NCBI GenBank assembly: GCA_023436525.1
Contig: JAEZIW010000185.1
Coordinates: 1 to 6,105 of the forward strand
Length of the DNA: 6,105 nt
Direction: 5' to 3'
Source of the DNA: Bacillota bacterium
Lineage (GTDB): Bacteria; Bacillota; Clostridia; Christensenellales; SZUA-584
Notes under the pieces: model-generated
Seen by the model: the letters and a program-made list of their open reading frames with translations, nothing else
Told to the model about the DNA's origin: nothing
Databases searched by the model: none
Shown here: piece after piece, positions 1 through 5,598 of the stretch
Layout of the letters: each line of letters starts with the position of its first letter
Numbering within the stretch: position 1 is the stretch's first letter
Made by a program: the position numbers and the translations under genes

Positions 1-672
1 CCCAAATACTCAATTGAAGGCGGTATTAGAATTCTTCGCTCAGAAGAGGAATTATCTCAAAAGGATGTATTTTATCCTTCCTACGATCCCAGGGGGAAGC
101 ATTTGGTGTATGTTTATCAGTTTGGCGATCCGATATACGACGAAATATCCGGAAGCAATCTGTTCTTTTGTAATTCGATTGAATACTATTGTGATGCTTA
201 CCGCTACGACGAGGACGGCCTTCTTGATGTTAAGGGAAGTATTTATTTTAACCCGATTACCGGCGAATACAAATATACGAGAGAACATGACCAGCCGTTC
301 AGCCCCGGGGAATGGCCGGAATTCGATTGGAACTACATGCATGACCGATTTGGGCAGCACAATGATGTACTCAATCTGTATTTCAGGGAATGGAATGTAC
401 CCGAAGAGATTTCGGGCGATAGCAATCTAATACTTTCTGTCAGCAGTAACGAGTGGAACTCAAGGCTCAAGGATGTCATGTATCCGCAAAGTTTCCCTGA
501 GGACGAAGCGCGGGTCTACCTGAAAAGCATGGGAGAAGAAGCGCTCAAAACAAAGTTGTTGAAACAAATGAATGAGCTATTTTTTAAGTATACAGACAAG
601 ACGATAGAAGTATATTTCTTTGGCATCGACATCGCAACGTATCAAAATGGGGAAATCGAATTAAAACTTTGA
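1..672 (+). CDS. Hypothetical protein, C-terminal 223 residues (5' truncated by window edge)
   Basis: The frame is open from the first base to the TGA at 670-672, so this is the C-terminal part of a longer protein. A TTG at 103 could be read as a start, but it has no good ribosome binding site and the frame upstream continues in the same style, so I prefer a truncated gene. The visible part is acidic and rich in aromatic residues, with motifs such as EWPEFDWNY (about residues 103-111) and LYFREW. It shows no membrane segment, no repeats and no catalytic signature I recognise. It ends in a charged, probably helical stretch (MGEEALKTKLLKQMNELFFKY) and a short beta-rich tail. Base composition is visibly more A+T-rich than the genes to the right, which suggests an accessory gene. 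It converges on the DUF3795 gene. Function is unknown to me. I am sure it is coding, because the frame is long, has protein-like composition and carries no competing frame of similar quality. Confidence 0.75.
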   Translation, partial: PKYSIEGGIRILRSEEELSQKDVFYPSYDPRGKHLVYVYQFGDPIYDEISGSNLFFCNSIEYYCDAYRYDEDGLLDVKGSIYFNPITGEYKYTREHDQPFSPGEWPEFDWNYMHDRFGQHNDVLNLYFREWNVPEEISGDSNLILSVSSNEWNSRLKDVMYPQSFPEDEARVYLKSMGEEALKTKLLKQMNELFFKYTDKTIEVYFFGIDIATYQNGEIELKL

Positions 673-730
673 ACCTCTGGCTGCTGCGATTGTTGGGGGC
701 ATATATGGGTTGCCGGCAGGATATGAGTTA

Positions 731-1288
731 TTAGGGGTTCTTTTTCGGCTTTTTGTTGAGCTTCAATTCGATGGCCCTCTCAGCCGCCATGCGCTCAAAC
801 GCTTCTGCCATAAGTGCAGACTTTTCTTTTTGTGATATATTGTTAGAATTTGTTACAGCACTCATTTTCTCAATAACGGCTTTGACATCCTCAAGTGCGA
901 GCAGATTGACAGCGAGACAGTAAAAGCTCTTTTTGCGCCCTGTGTCATAGTTTTCTAATAGATCGCTCAAAATTCGCATTTTTTCTTCGAGCTCGGTTTG
1001 GTATGCGTCGATACCGATTGCTTTCGCTTTTTCAAGGTCTTGGCACTGATGACGATGGGTGATGAACGAATCATACTCGCCGATGCCGTCGTAATGAGCG
1101 CATGGATACTCATCGCACTCAAAGCAGTAATCAACGCCGTGGTTAATACTGCACCGCGCAATTTTGCAGGGCTGGTTGCCAAGCCCCCCGCCGCAGCCGG
1201 GGCAGTAAGCGCCGATATACATGGAGCAAAGGCCGCAGTTAAGCCCGCAGACGGAGAAAAGGGGGTAAGGTCTTGAAAACTCGCTCAT
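731..1288 (-). CDS. DUF3795-type cysteine-rich putative metal-binding protein
   Basis: A 185-residue soluble protein whose N-terminal third is packed with cysteines at 14, 18, 21, 29, 32, 41, 46, 55, 58 and 63. The opening CGLNCGLC followed by CPGC and CxxC...YPC is the signature I associate with DUF3795, a family of unknown function thought to bind metal or an iron-sulfur cluster through these cysteines. The C-terminal half has no cysteine cluster and is predicted helical, ending in a lysine-rich tail. The ATG at 1286-1288 is supported by AGGAGG at 1295-1300 with six bases of spacing. A TATAAT box lies 45 bases upstream, so it probably has its own promoter, although the kinase gene 125 bases upstream points the same way and could read through. 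The family assignment rests on motif memory. The biochemical role is unknown. Confidence 0.85.
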   Translation of the reverse strand: MSEFSRPYPLFSVCGLNCGLCSMYIGAYCPGCGGGLGNQPCKIARCSINHGVDYCFECDEYPCAHYDGIGEYDSFITHRHQCQDLEKAKAIGIDAYQTELEEKMRILSDLLENYDTGRKKSFYCLAVNLLALEDVKAVIEKMSAVTNSNNISQKEKSALMAEAFERMAAERAIELKLNKKPKKNP

Positions 1289-1332
1289 TGAAAGCCTCCT
1301 CGAATATGTTGGGAAAAACTGAGATATAGGCT

Positions 1333-1338
1333 ATTATA
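1333..1338 (-). promoter_or_regulatory. Probable -10 box for the DUF3795 gene
   Basis: The minus strand reads TATAAT here, about 45 bases before the ATG, giving an expected leader of roughly 38 nt. The -35 region at 17 bases' spacing (TTTTCT at 1356-1361) is poor, so this would be a weak or activator-helped promoter. It may instead only supplement read-through from the transporter-kinase operon, after which I see no strong terminator. Confidence 0.45.
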
Positions 1339-1413
1339 CCGCGGTTTTCGCAGACAGAAAAGCTATGAAGTGCGATAGATAAAATAGAACGAAATATAGC
1401 GCCTTTGTCGGCC

Positions 1414-2472
1414 TCAGGTTTTGAAAACAAGATCGCAAGCTTGCTCGATATCAAGCTTTTCAAAATACGCGTTTTCCAGCGGTATCCATTCATTGATAAA
1501 GCGCGGCAGCATGTCTTCGCCGCTTCTTTGCCGTATACGCTCGGTTTGCGTGTTCGCATCTGTTTTCAAAAACAGCTTCAAATCATAAATATCCGCGAGC
1601 GTGGGGTGCAGGCTGTACACACCCTCGACGATATTGAGCGCCTTGGGCGATACGGTGACGGTCTCTTTGAAGCCGCCTGTTCTGCAGTTGTAAGCGCGGT
1701 AGGAGAACGTGCCGCCGCCTTTCAGGCCGTTTGCGATTTCGGAGGCAAACCGCTCGTAATCTACGTTGCCGCCCGGCTCGGCAAGCCGTGCCTGCATTTT
1801 GCGCTCCGGCGGCAGAAAAAAATCGTCCATATGAAACACATTGCAGTCGTAAATGTCGGCAAACAGCGCGGCAAGTGTGGACTTGCCGCTTGCGGCACCG
1901 CCGTCGATGGCGACGGTGAGCGGCCGGCCGCTTTCCAGCAAAGCATCAATGCGTGAGAACGCGTGAATAAAGCGCGCGTATGCCGATTTAATCACGCGGT
2001 AAGCGGGGCTGTAGGCCGCACGGTAAACGTCGCTGTGATGCAGCAGGGGAGCGCTTTTTGCGCTTTGTGCCTTCGAGATTATAATATTAACACCGGCCGT
2101 CGTAAAAGGCAGCAGCCCATCCTCACAGCACTGCCGCAGCACGCGCAGTTTCTGCGTAAACGATGCCATGCTGCCCGTCGTGCTGTTCGCCGTGGCAACG
2201 AACAGGCGGTTAACCGTGGACGGGCTGATCTGCATTCTTTTCAACGCACCGATATGCGCACGGCAAAGGCTGCCGCCGATGTCCTCAAACGCGTCGGCAG
2301 TTTCCATGCCGTTTTGAACAGCAGCATATTCCGCTTCGAGCCACTGCAGGCTGTCACTTGGGCTGCTGATCATGTGTCCGCCCGCGAATTCACTCTGGCA
2401 GATGAGCTTAAGCATGTCTGTCAGCTGCATTTGAGGATAGCGCGAAAATTGGCGCAGCAGCAGGCTCTTCAT
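1414..2472 (-). CDS. Uridine kinase-like P-loop kinase with a 180-residue N-terminal extension
   Basis: A 352-residue protein in two parts. Residues 185-352 form a P-loop kinase of the uridine kinase / phosphoribulokinase / pantothenate kinase superfamily. Walker A is GGAASGKST (191-199), the substrate-side acidic motif is MDDFF (215-219), the EPGGNVDYERF segment is at 232-242, VEGVYS is at 282-287, and an arginine-rich lid is at about 312-316. It should transfer the gamma-phosphate of ATP to a small hydroxylated substrate. The substrate cannot be read from the motifs. Residues 1-180 form a second conserved-looking region (QSEFAGGH at 26-33, FEDIGGSLCRAH at 62-73, YSPAYRV at 154-160) that I have seen on clostridial 'uridine kinase' homologues but to which I can give no function. 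The ATG overlaps the stop of the upstream transporter gene as ATGA (2469-2472) and has no good Shine-Dalgarno of its own, so translation is probably coupled. The gene pairing suggests that it phosphorylates the imported compound. Confidence 0.85.
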   Translation of the reverse strand: MKSLLLRQFSRYPQMQLTDMLKLICQSEFAGGHMISSPSDSLQWLEAEYAAVQNGMETADAFEDIGGSLCRAHIGALKRMQISPSTVNRLFVATANSTTGSMASFTQKLRVLRQCCEDGLLPFTTAGVNIIISKAQSAKSAPLLHHSDVYRAAYSPAYRVIKSAYARFIHAFSRIDALLESGRPLTVAIDGGAASGKSTLAALFADIYDCNVFHMDDFFLPPERKMQARLAEPGGNVDYERFASEIANGLKGGGTFSYRAYNCRTGGFKETVTVSPKALNIVEGVYSLHPTLADIYDLKLFLKTDANTQTERIRQRSGEDMLPRFINEWIPLENAYFEKLDIEQACDLVFKT

Positions 2473-3011
2473 GCCGAGGCCGACGATCCCTTCTTCAAAT
2501 GCTTATCGAGCACCATCACAAGAATCGGTATCAGCACAAGCTGTATCGCGATACCGGGCAGCACCGATACGACAGCGCCGCTGAGGATCATGTCAAACGT
2601 AAATACGGTGCCCGCAATGCTGTAGACGATGAAGCTGACGATGCTCCAAACGATACGCCCGCCGATCATGGCAAGCAGCAAAGAGGCGTAGATAGCACCG
2701 ATGCTTTTGGGAAACAGCTTATAGAACAGGCCGGTCAGCAAGCCGTAACTCGCCAGCTCGAACGCCATTGCGAAAGCCGTGGGATATATGGGCGGCATGC
2801 CGGTGATGGCCGCGGAGAGCAGCGGGGTTACAAAGCCGACCGCAAGGCCCCAAGGTGCGCCGCAGAAAAAGCCGCAGAGCAGCACGGGGATATGCATCGG
2901 CAGGAAAATCCAACCCATGGGGACAATATGGCCGACGAACAGCGGCAGCAGCAGACCGAGCGCTAAAAACATGGCCGACAATACGAGCTTTTTGGTGGAT
3001 GATGATGTCAC
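2469..3011 (-). CDS. ECF transporter S component (substrate-binding membrane subunit)
   Basis: A 180-residue, very hydrophobic protein with about six membrane helices (roughly 8-28, 35-52, 54-72, 78-98, 105-133, 138-170). Length and topology match S components of energy-coupling factor vitamin transporters. Helix 1 carries the AxxxA pattern (A13-MFL-A17) by which S components dock on the EcfT subunit. Conserved-looking blocks are FLPMHIPVLLCGF (36-48), TPLLSAAITGMPPIYPTA (62-79) and AFELASYG (83-90). No EcfA or EcfT genes are present, so it presumably shares a module encoded elsewhere (group II arrangement). The substrate is unknown; S components usually bring in vitamins or their precursors. 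The start is GTG at 3009-3011, supported by GGAGG at 3019-3023 seven bases upstream. It is first in an operon with the kinase and is preceded by a structured leader with a terminator. Confidence 0.85.
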   Translation of the reverse strand: MTSSSTKKLVLSAMFLALGLLLPLFVGHIVPMGWIFLPMHIPVLLCGFFCGAPWGLAVGFVTPLLSAAITGMPPIYPTAFAMAFELASYGLLTGLFYKLFPKSIGAIYASLLLAMIGGRIVWSIVSFIVYSIAGTVFTFDMILSGAVVSVLPGIAIQLVLIPILVMVLDKHLKKGSSASA

Positions 3012-3152
3012 GTGAAAACCTCCGCAAAATAAAAAATACCATAAGAATCAGCTTTCCTTTTGAGAAAGCGGATACCTTCATGGTACCGATAAGTTCAAAA
3101 TCTACGCCGCCGTTTTTTTGCTCATCCGCTTCGTGCCGATGACAGCTGCGCA
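3012..3152 (-). promoter_or_regulatory. Structured 5' leader with mutually exclusive folds (candidate riboswitch / attenuator)
   Basis: From the inferred start near 3152, the transcript has about 140 nt before the GTG start. Three pairings compete. (a) A 5' hairpin, UCAUC (3138-3142) with GAUGA (3122-3126). (b) A long-range stem pairing 3123-3132 with 3065-3074, GAAGCGGAUG with UAUCCGCUUU: ten pairs, G-U at both ends, enclosing 48 nt. (c) The terminator at 3026-3085. Stem b uses bases needed by both a and c, so it can act as an antiterminator, and a as an anti-antiterminator. I checked by eye for TPP, preQ1, purine, cobalamin, T-box and THF elements. Only the THF class gave a partial resemblance (GUAGAU...AUCCGCU), and its core helices cannot be formed. 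Ligand and class are unknown, and the folds were paired by hand without energy calculation. Confidence 0.55.
3026..3085 (-). terminator. Intrinsic terminator in the transporter leader (conditional attenuator)
   Basis: In the minus-strand transcript, UACCAU (3080-3085) pairs with AUGGUA (3037-3042). Inside lies a perfect six-pair hairpin, GCUUUC with GAAAGC (3064-3069 and 3051-3056), around a 7-nt loop, with a partly paired segment between. The hairpin is followed directly by six U, one A and four U (3036 down to 3026). The U-tract ends three bases before the GGAGG that serves the transporter start, the usual place for a leader attenuator. The upstream stem 3065-3073 / 3124-3132 would disrupt it. 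Confidence 0.65.
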
Positions 3153-3158
3153 TAAAAG

Positions 3159-3187
3159 ATTAAAGCATAAAAATGAAAATGCGTCAA
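3159..3187 (-). promoter_or_regulatory. Sigma-A-type promoter of the transporter-kinase operon
   Basis: The minus strand has TTGACG (3182-3187), a 17-base spacer and TTTAAT (3159-3164), the latter preceded by TGC as an extended -10. Transcription should start near 3152. This is a strong match, divergent from the rplS promoter. About 50 bases separate the two -35 boxes. Confidence 0.75.
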
Positions 3188-3201
3188 GCACGGGCGAAAA
3201 C

Positions 3202-3230
3202 CGCTTAATTTCAAGCGATTTACTGAAATT
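3202..3230. repeat. Two overlapping short inverted repeats between divergent promoters
   Basis: CGCTT-N6-AAGCG (3202-3217) and AATTTCA-N10-TGAAATT (3207-3230) are perfect inverted repeats that overlap and lie between the two divergent -35 boxes. They could be a regulator binding site. Arms this short in A+T-rich intergenic DNA also arise by chance, so this is a weak call. Confidence 0.3.
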
Positions 3231-3235
3231 TTGTC

Positions 3236-3265
3236 TTGTCATCGGGCAATTCACTGTGTTATAAT
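3236..3265 (+). promoter_or_regulatory. rplS promoter
   Basis: TTGTCA (3236-3241), an 18-base spacer and a perfect TATAAT (3260-3265) preceded by TGT as an extended -10. The expected start is near 3272, giving a leader of about 75 nt. It indicates that rplS is transcribed on its own here and not as the tail of the usual rpsP-rimM-trmD-rplS operon. Confidence 0.75.
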
Positions 3266-3271
3266 CTCAGG

Positions 3272-3346
3272 GTTGATTTAGGGTGGTCCGCTGTCCGCAA
3301 TTTTGTAAGCCGGTTAAGAACGCCTAAACTGGGAGGAGGAATCAGC
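3272..3346 (+). promoter_or_regulatory. rplS 5' leader, possible L19 autoregulatory element
   Basis: The leader upstream of the L19 gene can close a stem UUUAGG (3277-3282) with CCUAAA (3323-3328), ending just before AGGAGG. Firmicutes are known to carry an L19 leader element in this position, through which L19 is thought to control its own synthesis. I could not verify the published consensus by eye, so this call rests on position and a closing stem only. Confidence 0.35.
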
Positions 3347-3691
3347 ATGAGCCAGATTATAAAAGCCATTGAGCAGGAACAAATGCGTACCGATCTGCCT
3401 GAGATTAAAATCGGCGATGTCGTGAAGGTATCCGTTAAAGTTATTGAAGGAACAAGAGAACGCCTTCAGATTTTTGAAGGATATGTCATCGCGAGAAAAG
3501 GCGGCGGTTTGAAAGAGACGATCATCGTTCGCCGCGTGTCTTTCGGTATTGGCGTGGAAAGAACTTTCCCCGTACATTCGCCGAAGATTGCGAGCATCGA
3601 AGTGGTTCGCCACAGCAAGGTCAGACGTTCGAAGCTTTACTACCTGCGTGACAGAGTGGGTAAGCGCGCCAAACTTGTGGAAAAAAGATAA
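3347..3691 (+). CDS. rplS: 50S ribosomal protein L19
   Basis: A 114-residue protein, the normal length for bL19, which sits at the 30S-50S interface of the ribosome. Recognisable family blocks, in order, are the N-terminal helix MSQIIKAIEQEQ, the segment DLPEIKIGDVVKVSVKV, ERLQIFEGYVIARKGGG, the beta segment TIIVRRVSFGIGVERTFPVHSP, and the C-terminal KVRRSKLYYLRDRVGKRAK. The frame is open to 3236, but the ATG at 3347 is clearly the start: it gives the family's N-terminus and has AGGAGG (3334-3339) seven bases upstream. The gene has its own promoter and a strong terminator, so it is a single-gene unit here. Confidence 0.98.
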   Translation: MSQIIKAIEQEQMRTDLPEIKIGDVVKVSVKVIEGTRERLQIFEGYVIARKGGGLKETIIVRRVSFGIGVERTFPVHSPKIASIEVVRHSKVRRSKLYYLRDRVGKRAKLVEKR

Positions 3692-3696
3692 CAACG

Positions 3697-3725
3697 AAGG
3701 AGCCGATAAGGCTCCTTTTACTTTG
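3697..3725 (+). terminator. Rho-independent terminator of rplS
   Basis: AAGGAGCC (3697-3704) pairs perfectly with GGCTCCTT (3710-3717) around a GATAA loop and is followed by a T-rich tail. It begins five bases after the rplS stop. Confidence 0.9.
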
Positions 3726-4056
3726 TGCCGAAAGTGAACGCCTATTTGCCTGGTTCTTTACGTCAGAAAGAAGAGCGAGGTGAAACGTATGCAGGCAGTT
3801 ACTTACCGCAGTCGTATTTATCGCCGGTTCGGCCTCAAAGCGTACTGTTTCATAAACGTCGACATCCACAGTATTAACAGAATCGACGATGGCAACGATC
3901 AGTGCGATTGGCACAGCGGCAGAAGCCGCCGTACACCAAGCCATCAGTCACGTTTCTCTCCTCTTTGAATATGAATAAAATTCTGAAAGCGCTGGAGACT
4001 ATTCTGTGAATAATGCGCGATATTTTCTTTTTATAATGACGCGGAGCACAAAGGTT
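3726..4056. other. Gene-poor gap between rplS and rbgA
   Basis: I see no convincing gene here. Short open frames exist, but none is supported. A GTG frame at 3780-3968 (plus) has no family-like content. A minus-strand ATG frame from 3944 has a hydrophobic N-terminus (AVPIALIVAIVD), but its Shine-Dalgarno-like AGGAG is 13 bases away, and its other end runs antisense through the rplS terminator into rplS. A minus GTG at 3951 has a well-spaced AGGAG but gives only 25 codons. A perfect seven-base inverted repeat, GAAACGT (3782-3788) and ACGTTTC (3950-3956), brackets the segment. Related bacteria often carry lepB (signal peptidase I) at this place, and no trace of its motifs is visible. Confidence 0.5.
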
Positions 4057-4085
4057 TTATCATTGACGCTCTTTTGTGGTATACT
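4057..4085 (+). promoter_or_regulatory. Promoter of the rbgA-rnhB-yraN cluster
   Basis: TTATCA (4057-4062), a 17-base spacer and TATACT (4080-4085) with TGG directly upstream as an extended -10. The expected start is near 4092, leaving about 45 nt of leader. The preceding terminator and gap make an own promoter necessary. Confidence 0.6.
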
Positions 4086-4136
4086 CACTAAGACATTAAA
4101 GAAATATTCTAAATACAACTTTTAATAGGAAGTAAT

Positions 4137-4985
4137 ATGGATATACAATGGTACCCGGGTCATATGGCCAAATCGCGCCGTCAGATCGGCGAAAAGCTCA
4201 AGCTCATCAACGTGGCGGTGATTGCCCTAGACGCGCGCGCGCCGGGGAGCACACTCAGCCCCGATTTACTTGAGCTGCTTTCGGGCAAGGCTTGTATTGT
4301 GGTGCTGAACAAGAGCGACCTTGCGGACGAGCACCAGACGAAGCTGTGGACCGAGCGATACAAAAAGCAATTCGGTACGGCCATTCATTTCAACGCCATG
4401 CGCGACAGCAAAGGCACGCTGCTTGGTGCCATCAGCAAAGCTGCGGCACCAATCATCGAACGGTACGCGCAAAAGGGCGTGAGGAAAACCATACGCGTGC
4501 TGGTGGCGGGCGTGCCCAACGCCGGAAAATCGGCCATCATCAACAGGCTTGCGGGGCGAAAAAGCGCGAAGGAAGGCGACAAGCCGGGCGTCACGCGCGG
4601 GCTGCAATGGGTCAAGCTTTCGGACAACCTCGAGCTGCTCGATTCACCGGGGCTGCTCTGGCCCAAAATCGAATCGCAGGAAGCTGCCGCAAAAATCGCG
4701 ATTATCGGCAGCTTAAAGCAGGAAATACTCGACGAAACGGCGCTTGCCATCGCGCTGATTGATATGCTAAAGGATGTAAAGCCGGGCGCGATTGCGGCGC
4801 GGTACGGCATTTTGGAGAACGGCGCGGCGCACGAGGTGCTCGAGGCGCTTTGCCGCAAAAGAGGGTTTTTGCAGCGGCAGGCGGAGGCCGACATGGAGCG
4901 CGGCGCGAAGGTGCTGCTTGACGAATTCAGAGGAGGACGCCTCGGGCGCATCACGCTCGAGCGCTGTGAAGACGATGGACAGTGA
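4137..4985 (+). CDS. rbgA: Ribosome biogenesis GTPase RbgA (YlqF), circularly permuted
   Basis: A 282-residue GTPase needed for a late step of 50S subunit assembly. The N-terminal WYPGHMAKSRRQI (5-17) is the family signature. The G motifs are in the circularly permuted order of the YlqF/YawG group: G4 NKSD at 58-61, then G1 GVPNAGKS at 125-132, G2 PGVTRG at 150-155 and G3 DSPGLLWP at 169-176. A C-terminal helical RNA-binding domain follows (about 185-282). Length is normal. The segment after DAR (32-34) reads APGSTLSPD and departs from the usual R(I/A)P-x-SSRNP, a modest local divergence. The start ATG has AGGAAG (4127-4132) four bases upstream. Its end overlaps rnhB by 11 bases, so the two are co-transcribed and probably translationally coupled. 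Confidence 0.97.
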   Translation: MDIQWYPGHMAKSRRQIGEKLKLINVAVIALDARAPGSTLSPDLLELLSGKACIVVLNKSDLADEHQTKLWTERYKKQFGTAIHFNAMRDSKGTLLGAISKAAAPIIERYAQKGVRKTIRVLVAGVPNAGKSAIINRLAGRKSAKEGDKPGVTRGLQWVKLSDNLELLDSPGLLWPKIESQEAAAKIAIIGSLKQEILDETALAIALIDMLKDVKPGAIAARYGILENGAAHEVLEALCRKRGFLQRQAEADMERGAKVLLDEFRGGRLGRITLERCEDDGQ

Positions 4986-5598
4986 GGAGCTAAGCAGGCT
5001 GACCGCCATGTGTGCGTATGAAAAGCCTTTCTGGGAATCCGGAAAGCTCGTTGCGGGTATCGACGAAGCGGGCCGCGGGCCGCTTGCGGGGCCATGCGTG
5101 GCGGCGGCGGTGATCATGCCGCCGGGCTGCCTGATTGCGGGTGTCAACGATTCTAAAAAGCTCAGCGAAAAAAAACGCGAGGCGCTCTACGAGCAGATTA
5201 CCGACAAAGCGCTCTGCTATGCCGTCGGCATTGCGGACAGCACCCTGATTGATGAAATCAATATATTAAACGCCGCTAAGCGCGCGTTTGCACAGGCGAT
5301 AGCGGGGCTGTCTTTTCGGCCGGATTTTGTTTTCTCCGACCGTATCGGCGGTATACAAACAGACTGTGCTTATCAGGAAATCACGGGCGGAGATGCCCTG
5401 TGCTACAGCATCGCGGCTGCGTCGATTATCGCGAAGGTGACCAGAGACCGCATGATGAGAGATTACGGGCGGCAATACCCGGGCTATGGGTTTGAAGCGC
5501 ACAAGGGCTACGGCACCAAGCAGCACTGTGAATCGATCAAGCAGCTTGGTGTGTGCGAAATCCACCGTATGTCGTTTTTAAGGAAGCTGATCGGATGA
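4975..5598 (+). CDS. rnhB: Ribonuclease HII
   Basis: A 207-residue enzyme that cuts the RNA strand of RNA-DNA hybrids and removes single ribonucleotides from DNA. The four carboxylates sit at the family's spacing: D30 and E31 in GIDEAGRGPLAGP, D122 in FVFSDRI, and D140 in GGDALCYSIAAAS, followed by IIAKVTRDR (151-159) and the C-terminal YGFEAHKGYGT substrate loop. After D122 the residue is Arg where Gly or Ala is more usual. The frame is open upstream to 4792, but that part overlaps rbgA and looks like an out-of-frame shadow. The ATG at 4975 gives a normal N-terminus, though its ribosome binding site is weak. ATG 5008 is an alternative that would trim 11 residues. The stop overlaps the yraN ATG. 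Confidence 0.97.
   Translation: MDSEELSRLTAMCAYEKPFWESGKLVAGIDEAGRGPLAGPCVAAAVIMPPGCLIAGVNDSKKLSEKKREALYEQITDKALCYAVGIADSTLIDEINILNAAKRAFAQAIAGLSFRPDFVFSDRIGGIQTDCAYQEITGGDALCYSIAAASIIAKVTRDRMMRDYGRQYPGYGFEAHKGYGTKQHCESIKQLGVCEIHRMSFLRKLIG

Noticed and set aside
1405..1956. Long plus-strand open frame antisense to the kinase
   Set aside because: No ribosome binding site, no recognisable motif, and it lies opposite a gene with clear Walker A and kinase motifs. The same holds for plus-strand frames at 1963-2625 and 2499-2966.
3012..3152. THF riboswitch upstream of the S component
   Set aside because: The strings GUAGAU and AUCCGCU resemble conserved THF-class segments, but the distance between them is much too short and the P1 and P2 helices cannot be drawn.
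3012..3152. T-box leader (AAGGUAUCCGC resembles the T-box core)
   Set aside because: The leader is far too short for a stem I specifier domain, and the core match is incomplete.
2719..3153. A minus-strand open frame through the whole leader into the transporter gene, beginning at an ATG by the inferred transcription start
   Set aside because: It would be a leaderless frame overlapping the well-supported transporter gene in another frame, and its sequence looks like a shadow (poly-Ala/Arg, no family motifs). A short leader peptide cannot be formally excluded.
3621..3944. Minus-strand frame with a hydrophobic N-terminus in the gap after rplS, considered as a small secreted protein or type I toxin
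   Set aside because: Start-to-Shine-Dalgarno spacing is 13 bases, and about half the frame runs antisense through the rplS terminator and coding region. It does not resemble known toxins.
4032..4037. TATAAT box upstream of rbgA
   Set aside because: No acceptable -35 at 16-18 bases. The TTATCA-17-TATACT pair downstream is better.
4385..5095. 236-codon minus-strand open frame antisense to rbgA and rnhB
   Set aside because: Serine- and proline-rich shadow composition typical of the reverse strand of GC-rich genes. Both plus-strand genes are certain.
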